This document shows positions 7,291 through 8,312 of a stretch of 8,312 nt of DNA, piece by piece (position 1 is the first letter of the stretch; every line of letters begins with the position of its first letter). The stretch spans positions 1 to 8,312 of the forward strand of contig QMLM01000064.1 in the NCBI GenBank assembly GCA_003646745.1. Direction: 5' to 3'. The notes below the pieces were generated by a model. The model did no database searches. It was not told where the DNA came from and saw only the letters and a program-made list of their open reading frames with translations. The DNA is from Deltaproteobacteria bacterium. GTDB taxonomy: Bacteria > Desulfobacterota > B13-G15 > RBG-16-54-18. The translations under genes were made by a program, and so were the position numbers.

Positions 7291-8269
7291 ACAGCCACCC
7301 TTTCTCTTTGTACCACTGGAGGGTAACCTTCACCCCCGCTTCCAGGCGAAAACGGGGACGAAACCCCAACTTTTTCTTTGCCTTCGTTATATCACATACC
7401 CAATTTCGTTGGATGACCTCAGAGAATTTGCTGCGATTAAAGGGAGCAGCCTTACCCCTTACAACCCCCCACCCTTCTGATACTAAGGCATAAAGCCACC
7501 CCACCAGCACAGGTACATATATCTTCTTCAGCTTAACGTTTAAAGCAGAAGATACCACATCAGCAAAAAAATCCAAAGAATATTTTTCTCCATCTGCAAT
7601 AAAAAATACCTCTCCTGAGGGGTAATCTCGCGTTATAGTTAAAATCAAGGCAGAGATAAGGTCATCCACAAAACAGAGGCTCAAAAATACCGGTCCACTA
7701 CCAATAATGGGGGTAAAACCCCTCGAGACAACCTTAAAATATTCGTACATATATTCGTCTCTGGGTCCATAGATGGAGCAAGGTCGCAGCACCGTTACCG
7801 GGATCTCATCCCGGCAGCTCAGAACCGCCTCTTCTGCCCTCAACTTGCTCTCTCCATAAGGAGAGACAGGGTGAGGAGGGTCCTCTTCCCTGCGGGCTCG
7901 GTCTGAGTAAGACGGGCCTGCGGCAGCCTGACTGGAGAGGAAGACGAAACGTTTTACCCCTCCACCTCTTTTTACGGCGGCCAGCAACCTTTCAGTTCCC
8001 CCATGGTTCACCCGGTAAAAATCCCTCTTATGCAGAACCCTGGTTACCCCAGCCAGGTGAAAGATATAGGAGAATCCCTCAAGAGGGGGAATCCCTTCCT
8101 CATTGAGGAGATCCCCGTATATGAACTCCACCCCCTTACCCCGTAACCACCGCAAATTACTGTTGGTGCGTATTAAGGCCGCTACCTCATATCCCTTCCA
8201 AAGGAGTTCCTCCACAAGATGGCTCCCTATAAACCCCGTGGCCCCTGTTACCAGGACCCTCTCTCCCAC
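7289..8269 (-). CDS. cerR: NAD(P)-dependent epimerase/dehydratase-type oxidoreductase, ceramide reductase-like
   Basis: This 326-residue extended short-chain dehydrogenase has the Rossmann motif GATGFIG (9-15), a GDL block (52-54), HLAG (71-74), the serine strand FVFLSS (108-113), and the catalytic YGESK pair Tyr138/Lys142, followed by LRPCSIYGPRDE. Its length is normal. Strand 2 ends in Arg34 with no acidic residue, which hints at NADP(H), though this is inference. Alone the sequence could be a sugar epimerase, a HpnA-like protein or a sterol-dehydrogenase-like enzyme. As first gene of an operon with Spt and a bCerS-like gene, it best fits CerR, which in Caulobacter reduces the 3-keto group of the newly made ceramide. 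The start is GTG 8269 with AGGAG at 8282-8278, 8 nt upstream; a nearby ATG is out of frame. The symbol rests on context. Confidence 0.75.
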   Translation of the reverse strand: MGERVLVTGATGFIGSHLVEELLWKGYEVAALIRTNSNLRWLRGKGVEFIYGDLLNEEGIPPLEGFSYIFHLAGVTRVLHKRDFYRVNHGGTERLLAAVKRGGGVKRFVFLSSQAAAGPSYSDRARREEDPPHPVSPYGESKLRAEEAVLSCRDEIPVTVLRPCSIYGPRDEYMYEYFKVVSRGFTPIIGSGPVFLSLCFVDDLISALILTITRDYPSGEVFFIADGEKYSLDFFADVVSSALNVKLKKIYVPVLVGWLYALVSEGWGVVRGKAAPFNRSKFSEVIQRNWVCDITKAKKKLGFRPRFRLEAGVKVTLQWYKEKGWL

Positions 8270-8281
8270 ACCCTCATCTCC

Positions 8282-8312
8282 TCATATCGAAGTGTAGGCC
8301 CTTATATCACAA
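8282..8312 (-). CDS. Possible C-terminal tail of an upstream gene (partial)
   Basis: At the right edge only one minus-strand frame is open. It reads CDIRAYTSI and stops at TGA 8284-8282, immediately ahead of the AGGAG used by the CerR-like gene. The tight stop/ribosome-site layout matches the other junctions of this operon, so a further gene upstream is plausible. Nine codons are too few to identify it, and the stretch could equally be untranslated leader. Confidence 0.25.
   Translation of the reverse strand, partial: CDIRAYTSI

Noticed and set aside
7289..8269. UDP-glucose 4-epimerase or another nucleotide-sugar enzyme
   Set aside because: The fold allows it, but there are no sugar or polysaccharide genes nearby, and operon structure with Spt and a bCerS-like gene favours a ceramide reductase role. 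It is kept only as an alternative.

Overview
The window looks like chromosomal DNA from a Gram-negative bacterium. Two products carry Sec-type signal peptides for export to the periplasm, there is a very long tetratricopeptide-repeat (TPR) protein, and there is a sphingolipid-type gene set. Base composition is near balanced and AGG is a common arginine codon. With the gene content this fits a Desulfobacterota ('deltaproteobacterial') lineage, but that assignment is inference and of low confidence. Almost all of the DNA is coding.

Right half (about 4100-8312): a likely ceramide biosynthesis locus. On the minus strand, read right to left, lie a Rossmann-fold epimerase/dehydratase-type oxidoreductase (CerR-like, 8269-7289), a serine palmitoyltransferase-like PLP enzyme (Spt, 7275-6094) and a GNAT-fold acyltransferase of the bacterial ceramide synthase type (bCerS-like, 6092-4968). 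The junctions are 13 nt and 1 nt, so the three genes almost certainly form one operon. In the Caulobacter pathway Spt condenses serine with a fatty acyl thioester to a 3-keto sphingoid base, bCerS N-acylates it, and CerR reduces the 3-keto group to give dihydroceramide. Converging on this operon from the plus strand is a multi-pass PAP2-fold membrane protein (4121-5041). It has the motif pattern of the AUR1 / inositol-phosphorylceramide synthase branch, which makes it a candidate headgroup transferase for the ceramide. Its 3' end overlaps the 3' end of the bCerS gene by 74 bp.

Middle (2467-4158, minus strand): a family 5 periplasmic solute-binding protein (DppA/OppA-like) with no transporter permease or ATPase genes nearby. 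Its start is hard to place. The signal peptide sits unusually far from any in-frame ATG, and the 5' end overlaps the divergent PAP2 gene.

Left part (1-2407, minus strand): a roughly 800-codon protein of about 19 TPR-like repeats that runs off the left edge. Its reading frame is open from position 1 up to an in-frame TAA at 2308-2306, and upstream of that TAA the same frame encodes a good signal peptide starting at ATG 2407. Either the gene has suffered a nonsense mutation or the sequence has an error. A strong sigma70-like promoter (TTGACA, 17 bp, TATTCT) lies just upstream, in the 59-bp gap after the solute-binding gene.

No tRNA, rRNA, CRISPR array, insertion sequence or clear rho-independent terminator was seen. 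No gap longer than 60 bp lies between the genes.
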